Shown piece by piece: positions 12,281-23,740 of a DNA stretch of 64,000 nucleotides. The translations under genes were made by a program, and so were the position numbers. Within the stretch, counting starts at the first letter, position 1. Every line of letters begins with the position of its first letter. Below the pieces are notes generated by a model. That model made no database searches. It was not told the origin of the DNA and was given only the letters and a program-made list of their open reading frames with translations. Location: the NCBI GenBank assembly GCA_025738555.1, contig JAOVFP010000009.1:1922001-1986000 (forward strand), read 5' to 3'. Source of the stretch: Cyathus striatus. Its lineage: Eukaryota > Basidiomycota > Agaricomycetes > Agaricales > Nidulariaceae.

Positions 12281-12560
12281 TCTTATCATAGATCTCTGGA
12301 GTAGCTACTATTTTTGATAGATGTCATTGGTAGCACTGTTTACAGTACTGCTGTTGCTTATAGTGTGGCAGCTCAGTAGTACTTTAAACATTAGTACTAA
12401 TTATTTACACACTGTGTAGGGTATATAACCCCCCTAGTTTCTTGTAGTAGTAAAATATAAGGTGTAATTCTTACTTTGAGTCACTTTTAACCTCTGCAAC
12501 CTCAACTGGTAAGGTGTGTAGTTTTAGCTACTTCTATTGTACATGTCTTGCTGCTCAACA
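12246..12560. mobile_element. Solo LTR (315 bp) inserted in the NLR-like gene
   Basis: The insertion is flanked by the 5-bp duplication GTTGG (12241-12245 and 12561-12565). It starts TATTG and ends CAACA, so the inverted terminus was TGTTG/CAACA with one G to A change at the second base. An internal TATATAA (about 12423) is in a promoter-like context. The size, ends and target duplication are those of a Ty1/copia- or gypsy-type solo LTR left by LTR-LTR recombination. The interrupted TPR unit resumes at 12561. Confidence 0.8.
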
Positions 12561-12660
12561 GTTGGAGATTCAAATAAACAATATAAAGGAGGATTCTTGA
12601 AAAGAGCTTCCTAGTATACTATTAGATATGAATATTTGGCAATTACCACAGTTTGGAACA
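12561..12660 (+). pseudogene. Degenerate 30th TPR unit beyond the LTR
   Basis: Sequence right of the LTR (GTTGGAGATTCAAATAA, then GGATTCTTGAAAAGAG and GAATATTTGGCAATTAC) aligns with the 126-bp TPR unit but has small deletions and a stop. The NLR-like gene therefore once continued past the LTR, and this cut-off 3' part is free to decay. Nothing recognisable follows up to about 12940. Confidence 0.7.
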
Positions 12661-12949
12661 GAAATATAGCTTTCTCAAAAATTTCAAACTGACTATATTC
12701 ATATTTAATCAAATTTATGAAGAAAATGGTATAATTCAAGCACACAGTATGATAACACTCAGTAATAATGGAAAGGCAAGATGTGTACAATATTTCTACT
12801 GGACATCAACTTCTAACATCATGTAGATAAAACAATTCTTTGAAGTTGATATTAACTACATTTCTGAAGAGGATTGGACAGTGTCACAGAGTATATTGCA
12901 TTGCAAAGATATTTACTGTCTCACAGTTGCTTGAGTTCAAATGGTACAG

Positions 12950-13330
12950 GACATGGATGATAGTCCAGGTGCATGGTGTGGTGGTTACTGGCATGGTGGT
13001 CATTGGATGTGAATGATATGGTGCCCAGGCTGCTATGCTTACTTGTGGTTATGGACATGTCTCAGTGTATTGGGCCCCAGCAGTCTGTCTGAAGATGCAC
13101 CACATAGGTGCTCACCTTAAGCTTTGATGTGGGAGAAGTGGGGAGATGGCCCAGCTTGACTAGCCAACACATCATCTATATCTCCAATTATCTGGAGAAT
13201 GTGACCCCCAGTTTTCCTGTGAAAGATGATATTCACTCAGACCAACATAAGCTTAATTCAGGCCCATCATAGTCAGTATATGGTGCATCCAGAGTTGCCT
13301 CACCAGAGCTAGAGCAGCATATTCATTGTA
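12950..13330 (+). repeat. CpG-depleted copy of the CpG-rich repeat at 48490-48880
   Basis: It aligns with 48490-48880 through ATTATCTGGAGAATG, CATAAGCTTAATTCAGG and CATATTCATTGTAGAGTAGT. At nearly every CG of the 48-kb copy this copy reads TG or CA (for example CGCGG to TGTGA, and CATCCGGAGTTGCC to CATCCAGAGTTGCC). No coding potential remains. Confidence 0.85.
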
Positions 13331-13334
13331 GAGT

Positions 13335-13800
13335 AGTAGTCCATCATAAATACATCTCTGCTCAAACTTTAGATTCAACAATGAGTACTTTTTACTAAGT
13401 TCATACTCTTATACCACCTTCAAATACTATTTGATAATTGGTACCAGGCAACCAGTGCACCTATGCATTTAACCATAGTAGAAATTTTTGAGACAAGGAT
13501 TATGTATTAGAATGAAGCAAGGGCATTTAGAGTGAAGGTAGAATAAATAAATAATGCACAGGCTATTAAAATAAAATTAGGACATCTGGACAGATGTTGG
13601 ATTACTATTTGGTATATAAAATTGAAGCACAAATTAATAGAACATTGAAGACAAGACTACTAATACAATGTACATAATAATTATTCTGATTACATTCTAT
13701 TTAAACAAAATTCAAGCCAAAATAGTGGCATTTAAAATATAGTGAAACAAGTTAATTTAGAATGTATGAAAAAAAAATATAACTAAAAACTAGAATTTGT
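13335..13800. other. AT-rich intergenic stretch, nothing recognised
   Basis: No open frame, repeat or RNA-like structure could be supported here. The sequence is CpG-poor. Confidence 0.4.
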
Positions 13801-13809
13801 CAAGCTTGC

Positions 13810-14965
13810 CCTTTAATATGTGGGTGACCAGGACAAGTACCTAGCCAGAATTCCAAGGATGCAACTTCTTGGACAGTAAACATTGAGTATTATATAACAT
13901 GCAATGTATGTTGCTTCATGATGCATGTTAAAGTGCAAGCTTGATGAATTCTAGTTTTATTTACATTCTTTTTATACATGCTAAGTTAACTTGTTACACT
14001 ATATTTTAATTTTTAGTTGTCACTATTTCAGCTTGAATTTATTTGAACAGAATTTAATCAGGATTCAGTGGTATACTTTTTCATCTTCAATATTATTATT
14101 ATGATTAACTTGCTTCATTTTTACATTAAAAAGCTGGTATAAGGCACTCATTGTTGAGTTGATTAAAGTGGAAAAATCAAACTATTGACAATGAGCACAG
14201 AGTGTATATGAGTGCAATGCACAAATTCAAGTGTTTTGGACAAATCTGAGCATGGTGGCAAAATCCATATGTGCATGCACAGCCACTATGCATTTTCACT
14301 TGCCAATGCAGACAAATAGGGGGAGCAAGCTCCCCCAATTATATGGTAATCAATGTCTCTCCTCTCTTCTCTTTGTGGTCCATCCTCAGTGTAGATGCTC
14401 AACTGGGGCTTGTCTTGCACCCACTCATTACTGCATCATACACTAACTTTTGTCTTCTCATGCCTTACTATGCTCTCCAATCCATTCCAACCCTACCATC
14501 AAGACAAGGAACAAGGGATATTGATGAGTAGCAATGTCTTCACATGTATCATGCCCAAGTCACTTCCAGCATCTGTGCCATTCCTGTTCTCTGCACCCTT
14601 CAGGCTTTGAACACCTACTCTTTCATAGTGAACACCCCCATCCCTTCCCCAGAGACATTCCAACTCCTTATGCCTATGTCAAGACCCACAAAAGCTGGAA
14701 TAGAGAGTGAACTGTGTTAGGCCACCCAGAGCATAGTGAAAGCCAATGTTGTGCATACAGGTGGCACTGTGGGCTCTGCTGATGCTCAAGTTGGAGTATC
14801 ATAGGAGATGACTCAAGCAGAGAGGCAAGACAATGGTGGCCCTGGGTAATGGATTCCTTCCTGGCTGACATCAATCTGTATGTTCTGCATGTGACCTAGA
14901 GGTTAACTGCCTGTCCCAGCAGAGTTGTTCAACCTCTATATGATCTTCTCCTCACCACTTTCCCT
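13810..14965 (+). repeat. CpG-depleted copy of the repeat at 50040-51100
   Basis: Collinear matches to 50040-51100 include GTGACCAGGACAAGTACC (CpG-rich copy GTGACCGGGACAAGTAC), CATAGTGAAAGCCAA, GGATTCCTTCCTGGCTGACA and AGAGTTGTTCAACCTCTATA. The CG sites of the 50-kb copy are mostly TG or CA here. The 432-bp open frame present at 50572-51003 is broken in this copy. Confidence 0.85.
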
Positions 14966-15990
14966 CCCTTCTCACATAAAGAAAATAGGGCCAGCAAGCA
15001 GCAAAGCCCACTACTTACCACCTATTCTAAGTATTCAGATATCTAATCTTTATTGTTATTTAATTCATGAACAGTACAAATCATTAAAACTGAGACAGAG
15101 GTGTGATATCTGAGAGTTAATATGAGATAATATTTGACACTGTGTTTAGTAATTTATTTTCTTTTTGATTGTGTCATAAGTAGCAGTTTCATGCACTCAG
15201 CCTGATGTCTCACCATTTTTTGAGTCCTTTCTCATCAGGTGTTTGCCCTAGCATGGCTTAACTAGTATTATAGTAGGGTTACACACTTACAGATCACTAC
15301 TATTACTATCACACTCAACCTCTACTTGTTCAGTGATATTTCCCCTCTGCTCAAATATATACATGTTGGAAAACAGTAAGCCTGACCTACAATGTCATGG
15401 TCATCTGTAATATGTGTGATCCTTACAACAATATTTAATTAATGATTCTGACCCATGGCACCCCTTAAGCCATAGCATACCTATAACATAGTTGGCACAG
15501 CCATAATTGGCAACCACTGAACACCTACATTTTAAATGGCTCTCACTCTGAGCTTTCTAACATCACCACACCAATATGCACCACATTCATGCTCAATAAT
15601 AGTCCTTATCACCACTTATATGTAACCTAGCACTTGCCAGAGATGCCTGTCAGTAACAAGTAAGTAAAACCATTAAATAATTTATGCACAACAGTAGGAA
15701 GATCTATGGTGATCAGCTAGCATGACAACATAAAAAATGTCAAATATCAGATACTCACCAACTTTGACTGTTGCAGGAACATTTATGCAGTCATGATAGA
15801 CTTCAATGACTCCAACTCTGCACACCTGAACTGGCTTGTAGGGTATGCAGTGGCTAGTGCCAATGGAGAAGATGATGTTGCTGTTGAAAAGGTTGGTGTG
15901 TGCAGGTAGATGTAGTGTATGTTGGGATTTCAGGTGGTGTGGTAATAGTACCACACAGGCCTCTATAGAGTAAACAAGCCAATACATATT
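14966..15990. other. Decayed sequence beginning with the end of another repeat; no gene
   Basis: At 14975-15005 the sequence AGGGCCAGCAAGCAGCAAAG followed by CCCACTACTT is the CpG-decayed form of the left end of the 2.2-kb insertion at 33160 (GGCCGGCAAGCGGCAAAG, then CCCACTACCT). It breaks the match to the 50-kb repeat and so marks an insertion. The rest up to the Harbinger end shows no gene. Confidence 0.5.
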
Positions 15991-16110
15991 AGGGGGGGTC
16001 ACAGTAGCTTGGTTTGCCTGGTTTTCAGCTGGTTCTGACCTTGGTTTTGACTTTGGTTCTGGGATATAAAAAGTCCCAGAACCAGCCCAGAACCAAGTTT
16101 GATCGTGACC
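15991..16110. repeat. 120-bp foldback at the left end of the Harbinger element
   Basis: The first 120 bases of the element are themselves an inverted repeat: GGGGGGGTCAC near the left edge, GTGACCCCCCC at 16098-16110, with GGTTCTGG facing CCAGAACC around a centre at GATATAAAAAGTC. This could be an internally deleted MITE of the same family fused to the full element. Confidence 0.7.
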
Positions 16111-16312
16111 CCCCCATTTAAGTTTCTGGTTCACACTTGGTTCCCACCTGGGTTCATACCTCGGTCTGAACATCTCACTATATGTTGGTAGCTTACATAA
16201 TCGAATATTTAATGTGTTTTTATCTGCATGACATAATAATAAAATTGACATTTCAATTGAGTCCCAAGTCCCACTTGAATACACAACATACACTTTATTT
16301 CTATTCCATGTT

Positions 16313-18164
16313 ATGCCATGTTCCACACTCCGTCAACAGCAAGCAAGAGAGCTCAGCTACTCTTATGTTCAACTCTACAAAGCACAGCTGAAGAAGAATC
16401 AAGCTCGACGTTGTTTAATGAGGCTGAAAGTACCTAAGCCACAGTGCACTCTGGCACTTCCAGCAAATTCAGCAGCCATGGAACCTGTCAGAGCATACTC
16501 ATCATCTTCCTCAACATCATCAACATCAACATCTACTACAAGTAATTTGTCTGGAACAAATTCGGAGTCTGACATATCTGAGGTGGACTCAACAGACTCA
16601 GAGCTATGTTCCACAGACACAGTTACTTCCACTGAAAGCCCAGGCTCAAACTTCAAGATGGATAGTAGTGGGGGAGATTCAGGGAATGAGACTGATGATG
16701 AGATGGACATTGATGAACAGCCTACTAGGCAGAAGCAACACCGGAGAAATTATGACTCTGACAGCAGTGATGAGTTATCTTTACCAGCATTCCTGAAGAC
16801 ATGGCCTTACCTTTGACATGTCTGCAAAGAATTAGAGCAGCTCTATGCTCATTGATATCTTGCACCATGTAATCCCTTTCTGTGAGGTCCACCTGCACTT
16901 CCTCATCTTCTCCACGTTCTCAAGCATGAGAGACCTGATCATTTTTGTCAGGAACTACGTATATCACCATTTACATTTGACTGTCTTGTTCAATCTATTG
17001 TTGATGATCCAGTCTTCTGCAGTTCTTCAAATATTGCTCAAGTCCCTGTAGAAGATCAAGTTGTGATCACCCTTTACCGGTTTGGGCATTATGGCAATGT
17101 GGCAGGACTAGACAAGATTGCAAAGTGGGCTGGGTATGTGAAAGGAACCATTGTAAAAATCACCCAGCGTGTTATGACTGCTTTACTACACTCTTCTTTT
17201 TGTGACCAGCATTTATGCCCCCCCACTGCTGAGGAAAAGCATCAAGCCAAGAAATGGGTTGAGGAACACTCATGCCCTGCATGGAGAGATGGGTGGTGCA
17301 TGGTGGATGGCACACTGATTCCACTTTTTCATCGCCCATACTTGTATGGAGAAGATTATTTTGATAGGAAGTGTAACTACTCGTTAAATCTTCAAGTATG
17401 TTGAATATTGCACTGTCTAACTTATATCTCACTGATGAATATCAACACAGGTAGTATCAACTCCCAATCTACGCATTGTCAATATTGGATTTGGCTACAC
17501 TGGAAGCACTCATGATGCCAGCGCATGGCAGAAAACTCGAATATACAATGAGCTTGACTTGTATCTGGAAGAGGATGAATTCATATGGGCTGATTCTGCT
17601 TACCCAGTACATGTTTTTCATACTGATACACATGTAGAAGTGCTTGTTTAATTCATTCATTCATAGATTGAGGTATGGCTAATGGCCCCTTACAAAAAGC
17701 CCGAGGCTGATCTGTCAGATAACCAGAGGTTCAATGAGAAGTTGTCTCAAATTCAGATTAGATCTGAGCATGCCATTGGGTTTCTGAAAGGTCGATTCCA
17801 ATGTCTCAAAGATCTTAGAGTTGTCATACATGATGGGAAAACCCATGCAATAGCAACTTTCTGGCTAGTAGCCTGTGTTGTAGTCCATAACTTTGCTTTA
17901 GAGGTTGAAGCTGAGGAGCAAGGGCACTCAAGCGTGGAGTCTGAAGAAGAACCATTCATTCGGGATGGCAGGTTACCAGAGCCATTCAATAATGGACAAG
18001 AACACTTGGAACATGTGGATGAGCAAGCTCCAAGGTATGGCAATCGAGCTAGAGCACTCGCAGCAGCAAGGGAAAGAAGGGAGAACTTTAAAAAATCGTT
18101 GTTTGAAGCTTTAAATGAACTTATAGAATATCAAAGTGACAGTGATGAGATGGATAGCGAGTAG
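16313..18164 (+). pseudogene. Harbinger transposase (DDE_4/HARBI1-like), three in-frame TGA codons
   Basis: Segments 16313-17395, 17451-17606 and 17667-18164 join in frame across 55- and 60-bp introns. An N-terminal Ser/Thr/Asp-rich segment is followed by the catalytic domain. The triad is visible: D in MVDGTLIP, D in GYTGSTHDASAW and E in RSEHAIGFLKGRF, plus WADSAYP. The only breaks are TGA at 16814-16816, 16853-16855 and 16883-16885, each between residues that conserved relatives link by arginine (for example AH-R-YLAP). All three fit CGA to TGA. Reaction: excision and insertion of the element at 3-bp AT-rich targets, together with the Myb-like partner. This copy cannot make full-length protein. 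Confidence 0.9.
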
Positions 18165-18183
18165 ATATAATACATGATGGTGT

Positions 18184-18780
18184 CTACAGAACATAGCAAT
18201 AGACATAACAACTAATAGATGAGGAAGTACATGAGCTATGAGTTTCATACACTTGTCCCCTCATTCCTGTTCCCCTCACACCTGCACATTGAACTCCACC
18301 TGCACCTGCACCACCACAAGGTCCATGAGAAGCAGTCGTTACACCTGAAGGTCCAGTAGTCTTTGCAGGGTACAGAGCACCCGCAATGGTAGATCCAGCA
18401 ATGGCAGCTACCAACCTAGGGAAGACTGGAGTTTCTCGTTGGGGAGAGGGCTGGTGGCAGTGTGTGTGCTGGGGTTGGTGTGTTCGGTTGTGGAGAGGGT
18501 GGTGGATGTTGTTGGTGAGCCAGCTGAGAAGGAAGAACATCAGTATATAATTCAATGGAGGGATCAGGACATCGGAAGGTACAACAAAGAAGAAAGGGAA
18601 TGGGAAAGATGAGGCATGAACGAAGGAAGAAGGGGGGAAATGAAGAGAAAATGAACACGAAAAGAGAGAGAAAACACTCATGCAAATAGCTCTGAACACT
18701 CTCAGGCAAATACAACTTCACAGTCTCCCCAGCACTAGCCAAAAGCCCTGTGCGCACTCTCCTTGACCTTCTCCAAATTG
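18184..18780 (-). other. Low-complexity sequence between the Harbinger genes
   Basis: Minus-strand open frames (for example 18184-18699) read as Ser/Pro/Phe-rich low complexity with no recognised motif. They could be the 3' continuation of the captured fragment at 19024-19373, but I cannot link them. Confidence 0.3.
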
Positions 18781-19023
18781 GCAGCTACAACACCAGCAGG
18801 GGAACATGAGTCCCAGGGTATGAGCCAGGGATAGAAAGGCTGAGCGTTGTCACTTCATGGCACTCCTCAGTGCCATCAACAATGGATGTATCTTCACGAG
18901 GGACTGAGCTTGACATGGTAGAAGAGCCGGTGTGGAAGGGGCTGTTCAAGCCCAGCTGGGTTGTGGATGGAGTCTCGTTGGAGGACAAGGTGGGATGGAG
19001 AGCAGTGAGTGGTGGTATAAAAG

Positions 19024-19373
19024 TCATTGAACTGTAAAATTCATGCCATTTGGTGTGGTGGTGAGATAACACATCTGCTTCGCAATGCTGAATATGATGT
19101 TTGCTGAGTCGGTGAGTAGCCATGGGGATTGATTCACTTTTGGTCCTCCTGTGGTGGAAGTGGAGTTGGCTGCAATGATGTCAAAGGAGTGGAAGTATGC
19201 ATTTTGGAGGGATATGTTGTCCAGGTCGAGCTGTAGAAAGGTAAGGAGTATAAGGGGAAGGAATGAAGGAAACGTACTTTAGTATTTGACCTCCTCAGTT
19301 CCGCAAGTGTACTACTCATACACTGAATGATGGCAGTGGATCCTGCATTATCTCTATTAAATCCATGCACCAT
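19024..19373 (-). pseudogene. Captured fragment of the XPF/RAD1 repair nuclease gene
   Basis: Two segments on minus, 19373-19278 and 19230-19024, join in frame across a 47-bp GT-AG intron. Together they read about 100 residues, including AIIQCMSSTLAELRRSNTK, LDLDNISLQNAYFHSFDII and SPWLLTDSANIIFSIAKQ. I recognise these as parts of the helicase-like region of fungal XPF (Rad1), the structure-specific nuclease subunit of nucleotide-excision repair. The block XPF normally has between SFDII and IIAANS (about 60-70 residues) is missing, with ATCATT at the joint, and the frame ends at TGA 19024. It is host DNA picked up with its intron by the transposon and not a working gene. Confidence 0.65.
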
Positions 19374-19753
19374 TGTTCAAGGGACTCTTTGATTTCCACA
19401 TGGAAGCTTTGTTTGGTAACGCGGTGTGGGGAGGGTGAAGAAGGAGAATGTGCTCACCAAGGGTATATGACACAACAAATGACTTTTGCTGCTGGAACTC
19501 AACATTGCCATCCAAGGGAGGTGTTATGGTGCTATTGTGAGGGGATAGAGGGGAAGATGGCGCTACCCAGTAGCACTATACTATTGAGGGTGAAGGGTGA
19601 GAATGGGGAATGGACACACACAAGTCCGATGTCAGAACGAGAAGAGAGGTCCATGCATAGCTTACAAATAGCAGGTCTGTGTGTCCCATGCATCGTCGAT
19701 AACACAGAATGAATTGACACAAGTACTACATAAAACATATAGTACTTTTGACA

Positions 19754-21356
19754 TTAGTTATCAGCAATGGTGTCTTCGAAGGAAACTGGAGGGAGAAAAT
19801 GCTGTGCTTCATACTGAGTATCCTGTGGTATATCACATGAACCACCAAACACGGAGTGAGAGTCACCGAAGCCCCCAAAAACACTTGAAGATTGTGCTGA
19901 CATGCAAGGAACTGCAGCAGTATACGTAGCACTTGAGGCAGGAGCTGCATGAGTAGGACCGGAAGGGTTAGCTTGACTCTGAAACTTCATCATGAACTGT
20001 TCATGGTGTTGGCGGTTCCTCTCAGTCTTCCTCTTCTCCCGCTCAAGGACAACCTCCTGATTCACCTTTGCCAGCTCAACTCTTTCCCTCGCCTCAGCCA
20101 CTATCCTCACCTTCTCCAACTCTAACTTCGTAGTCAATTCCTTTTCACGAGTGGATGCCTTGAGCTCAGCAACTGCAAAGATGTCACCTCCAATCTTGGA
20201 TCTCTTGGTATTTCTCGCTGGTGTAGCCACAGCAGGCTTGGAAGAATTGGGACGAGCAGTTGTTCTTGGCTGAGGAAGTGGGCTGGATAGATCTTCCTTG
20301 CTGTCAAGTTCAAGCTTTCATTTTGCTGGGTATGAATCCTCTCTGTCAACTTCAGCAAAGAGCTCCACTGGTAGGTCTTCTTCAGAGTCAGACATACCTG
20401 TACCAAATTCAGAGCTGGGAGTAGGTACAGTAGCTGGCTCCTCATCATGATCGATGTCTGAATTCTGCCACCCATCAACACCCTCAGCCTTGCTACTAGC
20501 ACCTTCAGCTAGAAGGCTCAAGTCAAGCTGAGTACCACTGTGACTGAGACCAATCAGTGTACAGTTTGGACGCTCCGATATCAAGTTTTTCATCTCATAG
20601 AACCAGGGTGTCATCTGCTTAATTTGATCTGATAATACAAATATGTCAGTTCCAGAATATGAAAAAACATCAAAATTGTAAAGCTTACCCCACTTCATAT
20701 GCAATGGAGTTCCTTCTGCAATTTCATCTGCAGATTTTAGGCCCACACCAGTCTGGCCCATGTCTGCAATGTGTTTGGCCATAATGCTGTGCATACTAAG
20801 TGATCAACATACACGAATTAGTATTAGAATGTATATATTAGATGAAGCACTTACACTCGAAAGCGATTTTTGATTTTATCCACCCATGGCTTGCGAGCCT
20901 TACTAGCTGCTGGTATTCCACCCTTAGCCATAATCCTCTCTTGCCATTGTGCATCAAGGACAAGCTGAAAGCTTTCACCAAAAACATCATGCTTCTCAAA
21001 CATAGCAATAGCTAGCTTCCAGTGCCAATCGGTCTTCTTTTTGCCACCACCTTTGGTCATTGATAGATGCCCTCCAGGAGGTGGGAAGAGACTGTTCTTG
21101 ATCTTCATATCAGTTGTCATTTTGGAGATAAGGAGCCATGTCTCACAGTAGTCATTGGCATTCCAACTAGGGATATAACAGGTTAGCATAATCATGACAC
21201 TGAACTGATTTAGATAATGTACTCAATTTTATCATCCTTAGCGACATCATCAGTCTCTGAGTCAGGATCCTTCTTCACCTTTTGCCCTTGTGGTTTCGGA
21301 GTGGATGCTTCGGAGTTAGATGCAGCTTTATTAGTAGACGGCTTCTTTCTGGCCAT
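19754..21356 (-). pseudogene. Harbinger second gene: Myb/trihelix-like DNA-binding protein, one in-frame TGA
   Basis: Exons 21356-21223, 21166-20855 and 20795-19754 join in frame (introns 56 and 59 bp) into about 495 residues. The basic N-terminus (MARKKPSTNKAASN) is followed by a Trp-containing domain (WNANDYCETWLLISKM, HWKLAIAMFEKHDVFGESF, WVDKIKNRF) that looks like a Myb/trihelix fold. Next come an acidic Ser-rich linker and a C-terminal coiled coil (ELTTKLELEKVRIVAEARER). In Harbinger elements such partners bind the ends and bring the transposase into the nucleus. A single TGA at 20318-20320 sits between YPAK and KLELDS, where arginine (a KRK-type signal) is expected. It is the same CGA to TGA break as in the transposase. 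Confidence 0.8.
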
Positions 21357-21694
21357 AGTAATAATAATAAAGCCCAGTAGGATTACGAGGAAGGAGGAGG
21401 TTCAAGGAAGCAGGTAGAAATTTTCGTTGCATGGGGCTCAATTTTTCCTTAGGTAATACACTTACTAAATCATAAGTATTTATAATTTAAACATAAAATA
21501 TAATAATTACAAAAGTTAACTAAATACAAGCAAAGGGCACCAGAACCAGAACCAGAACCACCTGCAGACCAACTAGAAAGTTGGTCCACAGGTGGATTCT
21601 GGTTCACGGTTTTTTTTGGTTCTCCCACAGTTTTGGTGTTCAGAACCAAAGTCCGAACCAAAACTAGAACCAGCCTACCATGACCCCCCCTATT

Positions 21695-22490
21695 GGCTAA
21701 TGGGCTATTCAGATATAACTCAATAGTTTATTCAGTTTTACTCAATAGTACATTCAATTATATTCAGTACATTACTATATAATCTACAAACTAGCCTAGA
21801 AATAAGTGATCCTCTTGCTTTTCTACCATCATCTCAGTTACATTTTGCTCAAACACTTCAAGTCATTTTACATAAATAAGATAAGTAATTCTTTTATTTA
21901 ATCTCAGCTCACAGAATTTCCTACAGTGTACATGTATGATCTGGCAGATAATAATGGCCTCCATGGTGGGTGCTCACTCTCAGAGTCACAATGTTGCTAG
22001 GTGGTAGTGATCAAAAGGACAAGGAATGGGAAATGAAAAAGGCTGGCTATGATCCAGCACACTGTGATGATGGCTCCCTTACATGTCTCTCAGAAATGTA
22101 TTCATAATCTTTGCTGATGTCATCCAAACCACACCACATACTCACACCTATTCCTCTCCCTTATGCTTATGTTGTATCAACCCCACATCTTCCATAACCT
22201 CATGCATTGCTTGCAAACTGGAGAATACATATGCAGTCCTTCCAGTGATTCAGGTATGGAAGTTGAATAGATCCTGTATCATCCTGTTATAACAGCCCAT
22301 ACAACCAGTGATTCCCCTTATTGAAAGCACTGAGATTCAAGTTGTTACCATTCCATATGGGGTTTGTGGTGACATCTCACACTAGACAGATAATGGTCCA
22401 TGGAGCAAGGAGAAGTTGTCCAGTATGTGAAGGTTACAGGTAGGGGAGTCGAACAGAACTTGAAGGTAGAGAGGAAGGGGTTAGTGAGAC
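21695..22490. other. Intergenic stretch between two DNA transposons
   Basis: No gene seen. Around 22170-22205 the sequence TATCAACCCCACATCTTCCA resembles a CpG-decayed version of TATCAACCCCACGCGTCGTC at 48085, so part of it may be another worn copy of the CpG-rich repeat. Confidence 0.4.
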
Positions 22491-23740
22491 ATTATTGCTG
22501 TTTTCATAATAGCTGGCAAAGCAGTGATTTTCAGCAAAAACACAAAATCTGTGTGCATTTGGCCACCTATCTTCCAAGCCTCATAGCTTGCTCATTTCTT
22601 GTCATATACCCACAATTTTAGCATATTATTGTAGCTTTGAGTGTGTACTTTACAATGGTATAAAAAAATAACTGAATTTCTAAATATTTCAAAAAGTGAA
22701 TGTTTGCAGTCAGCTTTCACTTTGCTTTCATCATCAGTCACTCTTGGTTGACAGTCATGCCAAAAGGTGTCAAAATCCCAACAGCTCTTCACAATACCAT
22801 TGTTTGCATGTCTACTTGCTTTGATCCAGCAATGATCTGAGCATTTACAACTGTTAGTGAATGGCAACAAGCTCAAATTCTCAAACTGTGGAATGAAACT
22901 GGTGCAGCTGAGAAATCTCCAGACACTATGCTACCTTGAGGAAGGAGGTGAAATCTAACAGCAGAGGATGTATTTGTGCATTTTTATAACCCATTCTTCA
23001 CCTATTGTATGCATTTCTAATGCATAAAATGTAATTTTTACATGGTGAAGTGAACTGCACATGTGACATCTACCTTGATGAACTCTGAGAAGCACTTGGA
23101 ATTGTGTGTGGCACAGATGTGAGCATACCAACCATCTGGTATACTCCTAGAAATGGAGGCTTTTGCATGAAAAAGGTAGATTACTTATTGGTTCAATCTC
23201 AACTGAGTGACAAGTCCCAAATGTTTTTAGTTGACTCGAAATGCTATGGAGTGCAGCACCATGAAACATGCAAGATACACTTTGAAGATTGTGACACAAT
23301 ACACATCTGAACAATTGGTATTTGTTGATGAGAGTGCTGCTGATCATCGCACTACTTATTGAGGATATGCATGGGCAATCAAAGGCAGTAAAGTAGTGTG
23401 TAAAGCATTCTTTGTATGTGGAAAAAGGCATGTATTTTCATTGACTATTCATTTTTCTAAGTATTCTAGATCTAACAGTAGCTCTTAGATACTCCATTCT
23501 TCCTGCGCTCAGTCTTAATGGAATTCTTGCTGTTGATATTGTTGAAGGCTCATTCAACACTGCCCGGTTTGCACGATTTATTGATGGCCTCTTGGATCAA
23601 ATGAATCCATGGCCTCTTCCTAACTCTGTGATCATAATGGACAATTGCCACATTCACAAGTGCCCTGAAGTTTTAGAAATGATAGAGGAATGGTAAGCAC
23701 TTATCTTTTAGCACTGAACATCTCTAAACATTCGAGCTCT

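Larger units (their letters stand above)
15991..21691. mobile_element. PIF/Harbinger DNA transposon, 5.7 kb, inactivated
   Basis: The termini are AGGGGGGGTCA (15991) and TGACCCCCCCT (21681-21691). They are flanked by the 3-bp duplication ATT (15988-15990 and 21692-21694), the target-site length expected for this superfamily. Inside are a DDE_4/HARBI1-type transposase on plus (16313-18164) and a Myb/trihelix-like partner on minus (19754-21356), the usual two-gene set. A fragment of a repair-nuclease gene sits between them. Subterminal GGTTCTGG / CCAGAACC motifs are dense at both ends. Confidence 0.9.

Noticed and set aside
15682..16326. Minus-strand frame of 214 codons across the Harbinger left end
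   Set aside because: It spans the transposon boundary and the 120-bp palindrome and has no motif; the plus strand carries the transposase start in the same region.
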